Translations under genes and position numbers: made by a program
Notes under the pieces: generated by a model
What the model was told of the DNA's origin: nothing
The model's database searches: none
What the model saw: only the letters and a program-made list of their open reading frames with translations
DNA from: an uncultured Clostridia bacterium
GTDB lineage: Bacteria > Bacillota > Clostridia > TANB77 > CAG-508
DNA length: 64,000 nt
Assembly: GCA_934169575.1 (NCBI GenBank)
Contig: CAKPOA010000001.1
Coordinates: 62,001-126,000 of the forward strand
Direction of reading: 5' to 3'
Shown: positions 30,403-38,997 of the stretch, in pieces
Layout of the letters: the number at the start of each line of letters is the position of its first letter
Position numbering within the stretch: position 1 is the stretch's first letter

Positions 30403-30771
30403 ATGTGTAATATGTTAATTTCAATTAATCCACAACATGTAGAAAATATTTTTAATGGAACTAAAAAATATGAATATAGAAAAATTAGATGTAAACAAGA
30501 TGTTGACAAAATAATAATATATTCAACATATCCTATAATGAAAATTGTAGGTGAAGCTAAAGTAGAAAAAATATTAGAAGATTCCCCAGATAATATATGG
30601 GAAGAAACTAAAAATTATTCAGGAATAGATTTGAAGTTCTATCAACAGTATTTTAAGGATAGAAGTAAAGCTATAGCATATAAATTAACCAACATAAAAA
30701 AATATAGTATTCCTCAAGAATTATCTAGCTATGGAATAAAGGCTGCACCACAGTCATTCATATATGTATAA
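30403..30771 (+). CDS. ASCH-domain (PUA-like) protein
   Basis: A 122-residue protein with the ASCH pattern: MLISINPQHVENIFNGTKKYEYRK, a central IIIYSTYP and the following GEAKVEKI. These small RNA-binding-like domains often accompany XRE regulators, as here (3 nt after the XRE remnant). The start codon and site are modest. Function in the cell is unknown. Confidence 0.72.
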   Translation: MCNMLISINPQHVENIFNGTKKYEYRKIRCKQDVDKIIIYSTYPIMKIVGEAKVEKILEDSPDNIWEETKNYSGIDLKFYQQYFKDRSKAIAYKLTNIKKYSIPQELSSYGIKAAPQSFIYV

Positions 30772-30775
30772 AAAT

Positions 30776-30815
30776 AAGTCCCAGAAGTTTCATTCCTTCT
30801 GGGATTTATTTTTTG
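30776..30815 (+). terminator. Terminator after the ASCH gene
   Basis: 9-bp stem TCCCAGAAG/CTTCTGGGA followed by T-rich sequence. Confidence 0.8.
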
Positions 30816-30880
30816 TTATTTTATACATCCACCAATCAGTTGCACTCCTTATTTGAAGAACTTTAAAACTACTTGATGTT

Positions 30881-30940
30881 TTTTTTTGAAACATTCTTGA
30901 AACATTGTAAATATTTTCTTGAAACTTTTTCTTGAAGAAA
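30881..30940. repeat. Iteron-like TTGAAAC(A/T)TT repeats
   Basis: At least three copies of CTTGAAACATT or variants (30886-30906, 30918-30927) plus a CTTGAAG variant near 30931-30937. They lie about 150 bp before the left att copy. The position mirrors the TTCCAGAAA repeats next to the RepA-like gene at the other end. Confidence 0.55.
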
Positions 30941-31069
30941 ATATGCACATTTTATAGAATTTTTCCGAACTCAAAAAAATTATGCTATTCTCAAATTTCT
31001 TTGAAAAATAGCATAATTCATAACTTTTGAATTTTTATAAATTCTCTTAAATTCCCTTGAAAAAGGGTA

Positions 31070-31087
31070 AAATATGGTCGAGGTGAC
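31070..31087. repeat. Duplicated att core (copy of tRNA-Pro 3' end)
   Basis: The 18 bp AAATATGGTCGAGGTGAC matches 35528-35545, which covers the 3' end of tRNA-Pro. Upstream of both copies lies an ATGC-hairpin-GCAT (30980-31019 here) and a related CTTATAAATTCT or TTTATAAATTCT stretch. This is the sign of integration at the tRNA gene. The gap 30816-31095 has no gene. Confidence 0.75.
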
Positions 31088-31095
31088 CTTGGTTT

Positions 31096-31317
31096 ATTCC
31101 TTTAAATAATGGTAAACCAATATTTGAAAAAAGTGATTTCAATTTAATTTAAGGAGAGCCTATATATTTTGAACTAGATGAACTTGGAAGAAGTAATGGT
31201 GCAATTGCTATTTTAAGTAAATATACTATACTTTTAGTTATAAAAAAGGATTTAACCTATCCAGATCCATATGGATGGACTAAAAGTTTAGAAAATCAAG
31301 TACATAAAGAAATAGAA
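31096..31317 (+). pseudogene. Remnant of a DNA/RNA non-specific endonuclease
   Basis: The frame reads PLNNGKPIFEKSDF, a TAA at 31150-31152, then YFELDELGRSNGAIAIL and DLTYPDPYGWTKSLENQ. These are recognisable blocks of secreted-type endonuclease proteins. The N-terminus and the rest of the catalytic part are missing. Its frame runs on without a stop into the following kinase-like ORF, so a deletion has probably fused two genes. Confidence 0.6.
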
Positions 31318-32148
31318 GTGCCGAATAATTCCAAAAAAGTTTATCTAATTGATAACGAAGAATATATTTGTATTAAAGATGATGACTATAATTACACAAT
31401 ATTGACAGATGGTAGAGAACAAGGAATAAAATGGCCATTTAGAATATTAAGAGAGTTATTAGTAAGAGAAAGAGAAGATACAGGTAACTTGTTTATGCAT
31501 GGAACTGGAATATTATTAAATGAAAGTGGAATTTTGCTATTAGGAAATTCGGGCAGCGGAAAAACTACTTTAGCAGTTGAAATGATATCAGAAGATATGG
31601 AAAAAAAGGGATTTGTTTCAAATGATAGAGTTTTTATGAGAGATGGAGAAATGCAATATTTTCCTATACCAATTGTATTTGCAAGTGGAACAGCAAAAAA
31701 TAATCGATATTTAGATGAATACTTTAAGAAAACAAGATTATATGAGAGAAGAACAGGAAAATTTTATGAAAGCACATTAAATAATGACGAGGTACCAGTT
31801 CCATTAACAGATATAGAAAGAATATTTGAAGAAATCAAATTGGAATCTCAAAGAAAGATAGATACTATTATTTTTCAAAAAATTAATTTTAGTATGGGAA
31901 GTTCATTTAGGATAGAGGAAATGGACACAAGGAAGAAATACACATCATTAGATAGAACTTGTTTTACTCCATTTGATTCAGAAAGTTTAAGATTAGAATG
32001 GATTAGAAAGAAAAAGAAGAATATTGATGAAATTACAGAGAATAAATATGATGTTATTCAAGAAATAATGAAAGAAAAACAATTAGTACAACTTGAATAT
32101 GGCCCTGAAAGTAATAAAAAAGAAATTATAGAAGATATAGTTAGATAG
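31318..32148 (+). CDS. HPr-kinase-like P-loop protein
   Basis: A 276-residue protein with P-loop LLGNSGSGKTTLAVEM and a HGTGILL lead-in as in HprK/PEP-carboxykinase-like kinases, and a basic Lys-rich C-terminal third. The annotated start is GTG with no ribosome site, inside a frame that is open from 31153, so the true N-terminus may be lost. Found among remnants, it may be non-functional, though its own frame is intact. Confidence 0.5.
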   Translation: MPNNSKKVYLIDNEEYICIKDDDYNYTILTDGREQGIKWPFRILRELLVREREDTGNLFMHGTGILLNESGILLLGNSGSGKTTLAVEMISEDMEKKGFVSNDRVFMRDGEMQYFPIPIVFASGTAKNNRYLDEYFKKTRLYERRTGKFYESTLNNDEVPVPLTDIERIFEEIKLESQRKIDTIIFQKINFSMGSSFRIEEMDTRKKYTSLDRTCFTPFDSESLRLEWIRKKKKNIDEITENKYDVIQEIMKEKQLVQLEYGPESNKKEIIEDIVR

Positions 32149-32156
32149 GAGGAAGA

Positions 32157-32508
32157 ATGGAATTTATTGATATATATAATGAAAATCATAAATATTTAGG
32201 AATATGTGAAAAGGGGTTAGCACATAAATTAGGCTTATGGCATGAAGTTTTTAATGGAATTATAGTTAATAGAGAAAACAAAATGATGAGATAAATGGTT
32301 TTATAGAATTTAGAATTGATGATTGTATAGACTTATTCCTGAAAAATAAAACAAGTATTGTAGGTATTGATAATAATGAGAAAAATACCGAAGTAACATT
32401 AAAAAATTTCGTGGAAGCTTATTTGAATGGAGATGAACTGTATTTGAGACTAGTAATAGCCTCAAAAAGGTTTGTAGAAGGAGAGAAAATAAAATTATTA
32501 AAATGGTA
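32157..32508 (+). pseudogene. Nudix-hydrolase remnant
   Basis: ATG 32157 with AGGAGG gives MEFIDIYNENHKYLG...HKLGLWHEVFNG, the start of Nudix proteins. This frame stops at about 32295. The frame from 32291 continues INGFIEFRIDDCIDLF to KIKLLKW, matching the C-terminal part. The Nudix box between them is missing, so an internal deletion has inactivated the gene. Confidence 0.65.
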
Positions 32509-32564
32509 GTTTTTTAATTTACAACTTTATGTAAAATATGGTATAATTATGAACATAGGAAAAT

Positions 32565-33005
32565 GTGAGTAAAATAGAAAAAGAAGTAAAAGTATTAGAT
32601 ATAGAAATAGAACAATTAAAAAAGAAGTTAGAAAGCCTAGGAGCAGTTTTGAAAAATGATGGAATCAAAAAAATATATGTATATGACTTACCATCAATTT
32701 ATTCTAGATTTTATGACTGTATGATGCAATTAGAAAAATGCTCAAAACCATATGATATAGAAGCATGTAAAAGCAAGTTGAGAACATTATTTTTGGAAGT
32801 AGATAATTTGATGACATTAAAGCAACAAGAAAATACTCTTAAAGCAGTTGGATATAAACATTTAAACGATATTTTATCAATTCAAGATACTGATAGATTA
32901 AAAGAAATTTTATCTACAGCAGAAGTTTATAAAAAATATGGATTAGATATATATCAATATAGAGAGTTAAGATTTAACGAAAAAGATAAAGGTATGGAAT
33001 TATAG
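32565..33005 (+). CDS. CYTH-like protein, probably truncated
   Basis: A 146-residue ORF with GTG start. The N-terminus EKEVKVLDIEIEQLKKKLESLGA and YDLPSIYSRF follow the CYTH pattern (ExExK with a preceding lysine, then a YDLP), as in class IV adenylate cyclase-like proteins. The later conserved charged strands are not seen, and the tail is helical. Likely a truncated or divergent relative of the CYTH gene at 34028-34606. Confidence 0.5.
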   Translation: MSKIEKEVKVLDIEIEQLKKKLESLGAVLKNDGIKKIYVYDLPSIYSRFYDCMMQLEKCSKPYDIEACKSKLRTLFLEVDNLMTLKQQENTLKAVGYKHLNDILSIQDTDRLKEILSTAEVYKKYGLDIYQYRELRFNEKDKGMEL

Positions 33006-33390
33006 GTGACAAATACAAAATTATTTCTTTATAAACTATTTCTTCTGCTCTTGCCTGTGCATTATTCATAGCACAAACCCAATCCAAATCATCTCTTCCT
33101 TTTTGATATTCATTAATATGTTCCTGCCTTGCAATTTGATTTGTAATTAATCTTATTCTTGATTTTGCTCCTTCATTTGTATCAACTAAATGCTCAAATA
33201 ATTTGTTATCCATTAACAATTGCTGATACAATCCTTTTTTATATTCTTTAAGATAATTTAATCTTAAGGTACCATATTTCCCAATTGTCTTATTTTTATA
33301 TTTTGGATTTTCTTAAGGTAGTTTTATATATGGTATCAAATACTCTCCTTCTTGATGATATGTTATTTTGTTTTTAAATTCATTTTCCAT
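32974..33390 (-). pseudogene. TnpV-like transposon protein with in-frame stop
   Basis: From ATG 33390 (GGAGGAATTG site) the frame reads MENEFKNKITYHQEG, an in-frame TAA at 33313-33315, then GKYGTLRLNYLKEYKKGL, and DWVCAMNNAQARAEEIVYKE, all characteristic of TnpV proteins carried by clostridial transposons. The stop after codon 25 and the extended C-terminus mark decay. The 3' end overlaps the convergent CYTH-like ORF. Confidence 0.65.
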
Positions 33391-33460
33391 TTTCAATTCC
33401 TCCATATTTATTTTTTTGCAATAAAAAAGACATTAAGTTATAAAACCTAACATCTCGTAT

Positions 33461-33979
33461 TCATATTTCTATATTTGTATTAAATTGTTTTTTATACCAT
33501 TCATTTAACTGTTTTCTGTTTTTAAAAATAATTATTTTTTCATTATTAACTTTAGATAATTTTTCTATAATACTAACTCTTTTATTTTTCCATTTAAGTA
33601 GAATCCTTATAAAATCAATATCCATTTTTTCCCTACAACCTGGAATTTCATTTTTCTCTTTTCCATGATTTTTCATAAATCGTTTTAGTACTCCATAAAA
33701 TCTTGCTAATGATGAATAATCGAGAAAAATCACTAAATCAGAAGCATTCATTCTGGCATCTAAAGTTGAACTATATGTTCCATCCATAATCCATTTTGTT
33801 GCATTTATTTTATCTAAAATAATACTGTCTCTTTCTTTTTTATCTCTTGTTTTCCAATCTTTCAAATAGTTTATACCGTCAATATTATAAACTGGAATAT
33901 ACAATAATTTTCCTAAATTTCTTGATAAAGTAGTTTTTCCACTACCACTTCCACCAATTATACAAATTTTATTGTACAT
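33461..33979 (-). CDS. P-loop kinase, DNA-topology-modulation (FlaR)-like
   Basis: A 172-residue adenylate-kinase-like protein with P-loop IGGSGSGKTTLSRNLG, the following YNIDGINYLKDW lid region, IMDGTYSSTLDARMNASDLVIFLD, and a C-terminal KIIIFKNRKQLNEW. This order of motifs matches proteins named FlaR or topology modulation protein. Real substrate unknown. Cargo of the tRNA-Pro element. Confidence 0.75.
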   Translation of the reverse strand: MYNKICIIGGSGSGKTTLSRNLGKLLYIPVYNIDGINYLKDWKTRDKKERDSIILDKINATKWIMDGTYSSTLDARMNASDLVIFLDYSSLARFYGVLKRFMKNHGKEKNEIPGCREKMDIDFIRILLKWKNKRVSIIEKLSKVNNEKIIIFKNRKQLNEWYKKQFNTNIEI

Positions 33980-34027
33980 TATAATTCTCCTTTATATTAC
34001 TAAGCCTAACATTTTTATAATTTGTTT

Positions 34028-34606
34028 TTATCTTTTTAAAATTTTATTCAATTCATCTTCTGCTTTTTTTACAAAATAATTACCTTTTTCAATTGGTATT
34101 TCTAATTCAGTTACCAATTGTTTTAATTCAACAATTGTCTTAAAATTATCATCAGTTTCAATTTCTATTAAAGTATTACTATTTTCAATGAATTTTATAG
34201 CTAATTCAAGTTTATCTTTATAATAAATTATATCACTTTCTTTAATATTCATAATTTGGTAATATCCAAGTTCATTAAATAAATTTATTCCTGCTTTATA
34301 GTCCAATACATCGCAATTAATTGCTTTTTGACTCAAAATTTCACCATTACCATTAATGTCTTTCTTTTTAAATGTTATTTTTTGAATTATTTTGCCATCA
34401 TCGACAATATATCTAATTATTACGGCTTTAGATAAAATATCTCTTGTTGTTAAATCATCTAATTTCAAATATTTTGGGATTAAATAATAATCATCTAGTG
34501 TAAATTTTCTTCCCTCACAAAATCCTTTATCTGTTAAGTGTTTAATTAATTGTTCATTTGAACAAGTTATCTTAATTGTAATTTCATTTTCCTCTTTTAC
34601 TGACAT
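34028..34606 (-). CDS. CYTH-domain protein
   Basis: A 192-residue protein with NEITIKITC at the N-terminus (the ExExK region), DDYYLIPKY, alternating charged strands (AVIIRYIVDDGKIIQKITFKK) and IEIETDD at the end of the barrel. These are the usual positions of CYTH (adenylate cyclase IV/thiamine triphosphatase) residues. Reaction not predictable. It lies between the FlaR-like kinase and the RepA-like gene in the same element. Confidence 0.68.
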   Translation of the reverse strand: MSVKEENEITIKITCSNEQLIKHLTDKGFCEGRKFTLDDYYLIPKYLKLDDLTTRDILSKAVIIRYIVDDGKIIQKITFKKKDINGNGEILSQKAINCDVLDYKAGINLFNELGYYQIMNIKESDIIYYKDKLELAIKFIENSNTLIEIETDDNFKTIVELKQLVTELEIPIEKGNYFVKKAEDELNKILKR

Positions 34607-34685
34607 TTTTTAATCCTCCTAGTTTTAAATTATTAAGTTATTATACCACAAAAATTAATAAATTTGTTAAAAAAGGCAAAATTTC

Positions 34686-35234
34686 TTAATTATCATATAA
34701 TTGTTCCAAGTTATTAGCATATAAATAATCTAATGCTCCTTCTTGATAATCTCTTTGCTCAAAATTGTTTTGATTGCTTTTAGTTCTATGATTATAGTTA
34801 GGTCGTAAATTTTCCGAGTCATGAATCGTATTTTTTCCGACTCTAGAATCGTAATTTTTACGAATCATATTTGGAATAGTATCATCATGATTAATTTTTC
34901 CAACATAAATAAGATTAGGTTTTGTTTGTCCTTGCTTATTTTCATAAATAAGTTTGCATTTATTTAATTGCTTAAAAGCTTTAGTAGCAGTTTTATCAGA
35001 AATATTAAGCATTTTTTGTACTTTTTCTTTTGTAAGTATTATATAAGCATCTCCATTTTCATCTTGCCAATTATTTTTTATAGATAAAGTTAATTGACTA
35101 AGTAGAAGTCCATATAGTATTTTAGCTTCTAATGACAAATTGTTTTTATAATTAGCATTAAAAAATAATTCCATTGGAACTTGGTAAAACATATATTCTA
35201 ATGTTTCTGTAATTTTATATGGGGTAAATTCCAT
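34686..35234 (-). CDS. RepA N-terminal-domain replication initiator
   Basis: A 182-residue protein starting FTPYKITETLEYMFYQVPMELF, followed by LSLEAKILYGLLLSQLTLS and a winged-helix DKTATKAFKQLNKCKLI. This is the RepA_N initiator signature from plasmids and integrative elements of Firmicutes. The linker and C-terminal domain are short compared with full-length RepA_N proteins. The ORF upstream carries TTCCAGAAA iteron-like repeats (35301-35353) and the tRNA-Pro att site, so this marks the replication end of an integrated element. Confidence 0.8.
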   Translation of the reverse strand: MEFTPYKITETLEYMFYQVPMELFFNANYKNNLSLEAKILYGLLLSQLTLSIKNNWQDENGDAYIILTKEKVQKMLNISDKTATKAFKQLNKCKLIYENKQGQTKPNLIYVGKINHDDTIPNMIRKNYDSRVGKNTIHDSENLRPNYNHRTKSNQNNFEQRDYQEGALDYLYANNLEQLYDN

Positions 35235-35300
35235 TTAATTCAGTTCTCCTTTCAATTTTTTGGAAAACTATAAATCTGCTTGAAATAAACAATTTTTGAC

Positions 35301-35353
35301 TTTCCAGAAATTCCAGAAATGAATATAAAATTTTCCAGAAATTCTTTCCAGAG
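35301..35353. repeat. Iteron-like TTCCAGAAA repeats upstream of the RepA-like gene
   Basis: Copies of TTCCAGAAA start at 35302, 35311 and about 35332, with a fourth partial copy TTTCCAGAG at about 35345. Placed 65-120 bp upstream of the initiator gene, they are a plausible replication origin of the element. Confidence 0.6.
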
Positions 35354-35532
35354 AAAAATAGGGTAATTTTCTGAAATTTATAAGCAGTTAAAATAATTTT
35401 TTTAGAATAAAAAAATATGCCGATCTTCAAAATTACTTTGAAAATAGCATATTTACTAGGTTTTAACTTCTTATAAATTCTATTGAAATTCAACAAAAAA
35501 ATAAACAGTAAATTGAATTTACTGCTTAAATA

Positions 35533-35608
35533 TGGTCGAGGTGACAGGGATCGAACCTGCGACCTCATGGTCCCAAACCACGCGCGCTACCAACTGCGCT
35601 ACACCTCG
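35533..35608 (-). tRNA. tRNA-Pro(TGG), integration target
   Basis: Minus strand, 76 nt with CCA: acceptor CGAGGTG/CACCTCG, anticodon arm CGTGG-TTTGGGA-CCATG (anticodon TGG), T-loop GTTCGAT. Its 3' end is duplicated at 31070-31087, making it the attachment site for the adjacent element. The 192 bp on the right hold a promoter only. Confidence 0.94.
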
Positions 35609-35708
35609 ATAGTACTTATATATAATATCATACTTTAAGAAAAAAAGCAAGTATTTAAAGAAAAAAATTTAAAAAATTTGTGACTAGTAAAAAAAGCAAG
35701 ATATGGGA

Positions 35709-35738
35709 TTGACAAAAGTTATGTAAATGTGATATACT
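35709..35738 (+). promoter_or_regulatory. Consensus promoter of the 35802 gene
   Basis: TTGACA at 35709-35714, TATACT at 35733-35738, spacer 18 bp; the leader contains an AGGAATTCCT palindrome (near 35757-35766). Confidence 0.75.
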
Positions 35739-35801
35739 AATATTGTTCGTTAAAGCAGGAATTCCTTAGTTTTTTTTAAGGGAAGAAAAAGGAGAAACAA
35801 A

Positions 35802-36359
35802 ATGAAGAAAAATGACAGCAACGAAAAAATTTGGAATGAATATTTTGGAGGGGTTCTATTCATAATAGATGAAGGGATCTCAAGGGATGTTATTTTGCAG
35901 TGTGATATCCCTCTTAATGAGGGTGGATTACTAATGCAAATCGGAGCAAGTGCTCTGTTCTATGATTTTGAAAGAAAAGAAATTATAGGTGAAGAATTTT
36001 TCGAAAATGAAAAGAAAAAGTCTTCCGAACTTATAGAAAGTATAGGAAGATTTCGTGGGATAACTATAGCAATATCCAGTACATGGACATCATCTTCATG
36101 GGGGGAGATGGCAGATATAAATATCATCTTTGGTACGAAGGGCTATGCCACTTATATGGCAGGGAAAGCCAATAAATATATCATGGAGAAAAAATTTAAA
36201 CTTTTTCTTCATGCAGACACGACAAAGAATTTATGTAAATTACTCCGGAAGATTTTAAACATTTCCAACGAAAATATGGTTGGAAATGCAGGAGTTTTAG
36301 CATATGGCAAAGCAAATTTAGCACTTCGTCAGGAGTTGCTAAATAAGAGCAAGATATAG
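35802..36359 (+). CDS. Unknown 185-residue protein of foreign base composition
   Basis: I do not recognise this gene. It has an AGGAG site, its own promoter and a perfect terminator, so it is a monocistronic unit. No signal peptide or membrane segment; the sequence has mixed alpha/beta character with a Ser/Thr/Trp-rich block TIAISSTWTSSSWGEM and a FLHADTTKNL motif. Codon use is richer in G and C than its neighbours (GGG, CTC, TCC, CGG). It contains an in-frame CGG at 36246-36248; a +1 shift there would stop within three codons, so CGG must be read in frame. Probably acquired. Confidence 0.65.
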   Translation: MKKNDSNEKIWNEYFGGVLFIIDEGISRDVILQCDIPLNEGGLLMQIGASALFYDFERKEIIGEEFFENEKKKSSELIESIGRFRGITIAISSTWTSSSWGEMADINIIFGTKGYATYMAGKANKYIMEKKFKLFLHADTTKNLCKLLRKILNISNENMVGNAGVLAYGKANLALRQELLNKSKI

Positions 36360-36419
36360 CAAAGCAGATGCTTACTGCAAATTTTGTTGTGGTAAGTAGT
36401 AAGTATCCCCCTCAAGACA

Positions 36420-36455
36420 CCCCAAAAGAGACTCTAATTAGAGTCTCTTTTGGGG
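36420..36455. terminator. Bidirectional terminator (perfect palindrome)
   Basis: Sixteen-bp arms (CCCAAAAGAGACTCTA and complement) between the converging 35802 gene and the AgrC-like gene. Confidence 0.85.
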
Positions 36456-36487
36456 TATGAGAATTTTTTTGATACCTATTAAAAAAA

Positions 36488-37861
36488 TTAATCTGATAAA
36501 TTAATTAAAGCATCAGAATCATATAATTCTAATTGTTGAACAAAATATTTTTCATTTTTAAAAGTATTAAGTACAACATTAGGGTTATGATTAACAATTT
36601 GCCTAACTTCCCAAAGTCCAATTCCTGAATGGGATTTTTTACCACTATAATTTTTTTCAAATATTTTTTCTGTATCAATATTTTTATCTGCATAAGTATT
36701 TTCAATAGTAATAATTTGAACATTGTTTTTTCTAGATTCTCTAAAAGATGCAACAACCTTTTTGACTTCACACTCTTTAGCTGCTTCAATAGCATTATCT
36801 AACAAAATACCTAAAATTTTTGAAAATTCATATAATTGTAAATTTAATTTAGAAAAATCAATAAAAAAATCAAATTTCATAAATATATCTTCTTCACAAG
36901 CTTTTTGATATTTTGTAACAAGTAAGTTATAAATTCCTGGATTATTTATATTATGAGGATTAAGAAGTTCAACAGTTTTAACAGTCATACAGTGATCTTT
37001 TAAAGAATTATAGTAATTCTGTAAACCATCATAATCTTTAGCTTGAACAAACCCATCCATAGTATTTATAACATTATCAAAATCATGTTTAAATCCTTTA
37101 ACATTATCATATAAAATTGTAAGAGATTTATTATAATGTTCTGCATTTTCAAGATTTTTCATTGTAATATCAAGGTTTATAGCTTTCATCAAGCTATGAA
37201 AGCTAAACAAGAAATATGCTAAAATTAATACAAAATTAAATATTGAAACTTGAACTGGTACAACATTAATATAGTAATATGTTTGAAAAAGCTGAACACT
37301 TAAAGCAATTATTGCAAATATTAAATTTGCTAAAATCATGTAAGTAGTTTTTTTACCAATATCACCCTTCAAATTAAAAATGATTTTTTTATATTTGAAA
37401 AATAAAATCAAGATAGAGATAATTGCATATACAAAAAATAAATATGTAAGTTTGTAAATTGGTGTATTAGCTAAATCATTTGCGGTAATGCTAAATAATT
37501 TTAAAAATGGTTTTAAAATTAAACTATTAACTAGTCCAAAAACTATAAGTGGAATTGCAATTGCAGCAATTGACTTTAGAAAGCTAAGTTTTAAATAAAA
37601 TATAAAGTAAATAAAATTTAAAATATAATTTATAACAACATTAAAAGGTGCTGATATAAATAAATTTGAAAATATTCCTATAATAGGAAAAATAATTATA
37701 TAAATATTGCGTTGTGTTTTAGTATAATTTATTTTTAGTAATCTTGTAAAAAGCCAAAAAGAAAGATAATTTTCAATAAATGAACAAGGCAATGTAACAA
37801 AAAGTGTTGCAGTTTCATTTGGCGTAGTTAAAAAACTCATTATTAAATGTAATAAATTCAT
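36488..37861 (-). CDS. AgrC-like GHKL sensor histidine kinase
   Basis: A 457-residue protein with six to seven predicted membrane helices (about 10-230), a helical linker with a possible phospho-His in GFKHDFDNVINTM, and a GHKL ATPase domain (N-box GILLDNAIEAAKE, G-box SGIGLWEV). This is the AgrC/peptide-sensing class. No LytTR response regulator or autoinducer-peptide gene is adjacent, so it is an orphan here. It could respond to a peptide made elsewhere. Confidence 0.85.
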   Translation of the reverse strand: MNLLHLIMSFLTTPNETATLFVTLPCSFIENYLSFWLFTRLLKINYTKTQRNIYIIIFPIIGIFSNLFISAPFNVVINYILNFIYFIFYLKLSFLKSIAAIAIPLIVFGLVNSLILKPFLKLFSITANDLANTPIYKLTYLFFVYAIISILILFFKYKKIIFNLKGDIGKKTTYMILANLIFAIIALSVQLFQTYYYINVVPVQVSIFNFVLILAYFLFSFHSLMKAINLDITMKNLENAEHYNKSLTILYDNVKGFKHDFDNVINTMDGFVQAKDYDGLQNYYNSLKDHCMTVKTVELLNPHNINNPGIYNLLVTKYQKACEEDIFMKFDFFIDFSKLNLQLYEFSKILGILLDNAIEAAKECEVKKVVASFRESRKNNVQIITIENTYADKNIDTEKIFEKNYSGKKSHSGIGLWEVRQIVNHNPNVVLNTFKNEKYFVQQLELYDSDALINLSD

Positions 37862-37987
37862 TTAAATCACATCTCCTTCCAATAATTTCCAATATTTGTA
37901 TAATATAACAGAAGTCGAAATATGTCAATACTTGGATAATTGGAACTATCCGCATTTTTTGGTTTAATAAATTAGTTTTTGATATGA

Positions 37988-38551
37988 TTAAATTTCCTTT
38001 TTTAAATTTTCTAATAGTTTTAATGTGATAGGATTTATTTCTTGACCTTGATTTTTTAAATAGATTTTCTCTGAATCAATAAAAAAAATTAATGCTTCAT
38101 CTAAATTTTCATAAGCTAATTCTTTTACCTTTTCAAAAAAATCATTCATCTCAAACCTTCCAATTTTATCAGCTATAAATACCACTTTTTCTAATGTTGT
38201 CATTGGTACATGTCCAATTGTGTGGTAACATACAGCATTACAAATATCATCATCAAGATTATACCATTGTTTAACAACTACAGCACCTATATTTGCATGA
38301 ATTATTTTAGAATATTTTGGATCTAATAATTCTTGTGACAGGTGATACTTTTTTATCCATTTTCTATTTTCTTCATCACTAAATTCTTTAGCAATATCAT
38401 GAACAAGACCTGCAATATATGCTTTTTCCTCATTGATTTTATATATTTTTGCCAGCTTTTTGGCATGTTCTGCTACTAATAAAGAATGCTCATATCTTGG
38501 CTTTGATAATAATTTTTGTAAATTATTTTCTATTTTATTTATAATATTCAT
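37988..38551 (-). CDS. yqeK: HD-domain phosphohydrolase YqeK
   Basis: Metal-dependent HD hydrolase that cleaves diadenosine tetraphosphate symmetrically in characterised homologues. The 187 residues show RYEHSLLVAEHAK, the HD in GLVHDIAKE, IIHANIGAVVV, VCYHTIGH and IADKIG, the family metal-binding set. Usually beside nadD and rsfS, but neither is present here. Confidence 0.88.
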   Translation of the reverse strand: MNIINKIENNLQKLLSKPRYEHSLLVAEHAKKLAKIYKINEEKAYIAGLVHDIAKEFSDEENRKWIKKYHLSQELLDPKYSKIIHANIGAVVVKQWYNLDDDICNAVCYHTIGHVPMTTLEKVVFIADKIGRFEMNDFFEKVKELAYENLDEALIFFIDSEKIYLKNQGQEINPITLKLLENLKKEI

Positions 38552-38681
38552 TTAATATCATTCCTTTTTCTATTAATATACAATTGATTAAATTATATCA
38601 TAGAATTTTTAACAATTTCAATAACTTTTTGAAAAACACTTGAAAAATTTAAAAAAACACAGTATAATAAATAAAGAATGT

Positions 38682-38757
38682 GTGCCCATAGTCTAGTTGG
38701 ATAGAATATTAGGCTACGAACCTGAAGGCGGGGGTTCGAATCCCTCTGGGCGCACCA
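38682..38757 (+). tRNA. tRNA-Arg(ACG)
   Basis: 76 nt with CCA: acceptor GTGCCCA/TGGGCGC, anticodon loop CTACGAA (anticodon ACG; after A-to-I change it reads CGT, CGC and CGA), T-loop GTTCGAA. It cannot be expected to read CGG, which matters for the CGG-linked shifts in this window. Confidence 0.94.
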
Positions 38758-38761
38758 AAGA

Positions 38762-38790
38762 TTTTTGCATTTTGATATGCAAAAATTTTA
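38762..38790 (+). terminator. Terminator after tRNA-Arg
   Basis: Stem TTTTTGCAT/ATGCAAAAA followed by TTTTA. Confidence 0.7.
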
Positions 38791-38872
38791 GTATAATATT
38801 AATAGGAATTAATAGAGAATTTGTTCCTCTTTAATTCCAAAAAACAATTTATATATATCCCATAAAAGGGGA

Positions 38873-38905
38873 AAAAGACTAGAGTTGGCAGACACTAGTC
38901 TTTTT
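38873..38905 (+). terminator. Second hairpin with T-run
   Basis: Stem AAGACTAG/CTAGTCTT then TTTTT; there is no gene between it and tRNA-Arg, so it may end a small unannotated transcript or act as a backup. The rest of the 38758-39075 gap holds only a promoter for the next gene. Confidence 0.7.
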
Positions 38906-38997
38906 GTTACTAAATAATGGTTTGTATTGATTTCCTCATGTTAATTTTAAATAAACCATTATCCAATAACATCTTTTTCATAATAAGATTACAAATT

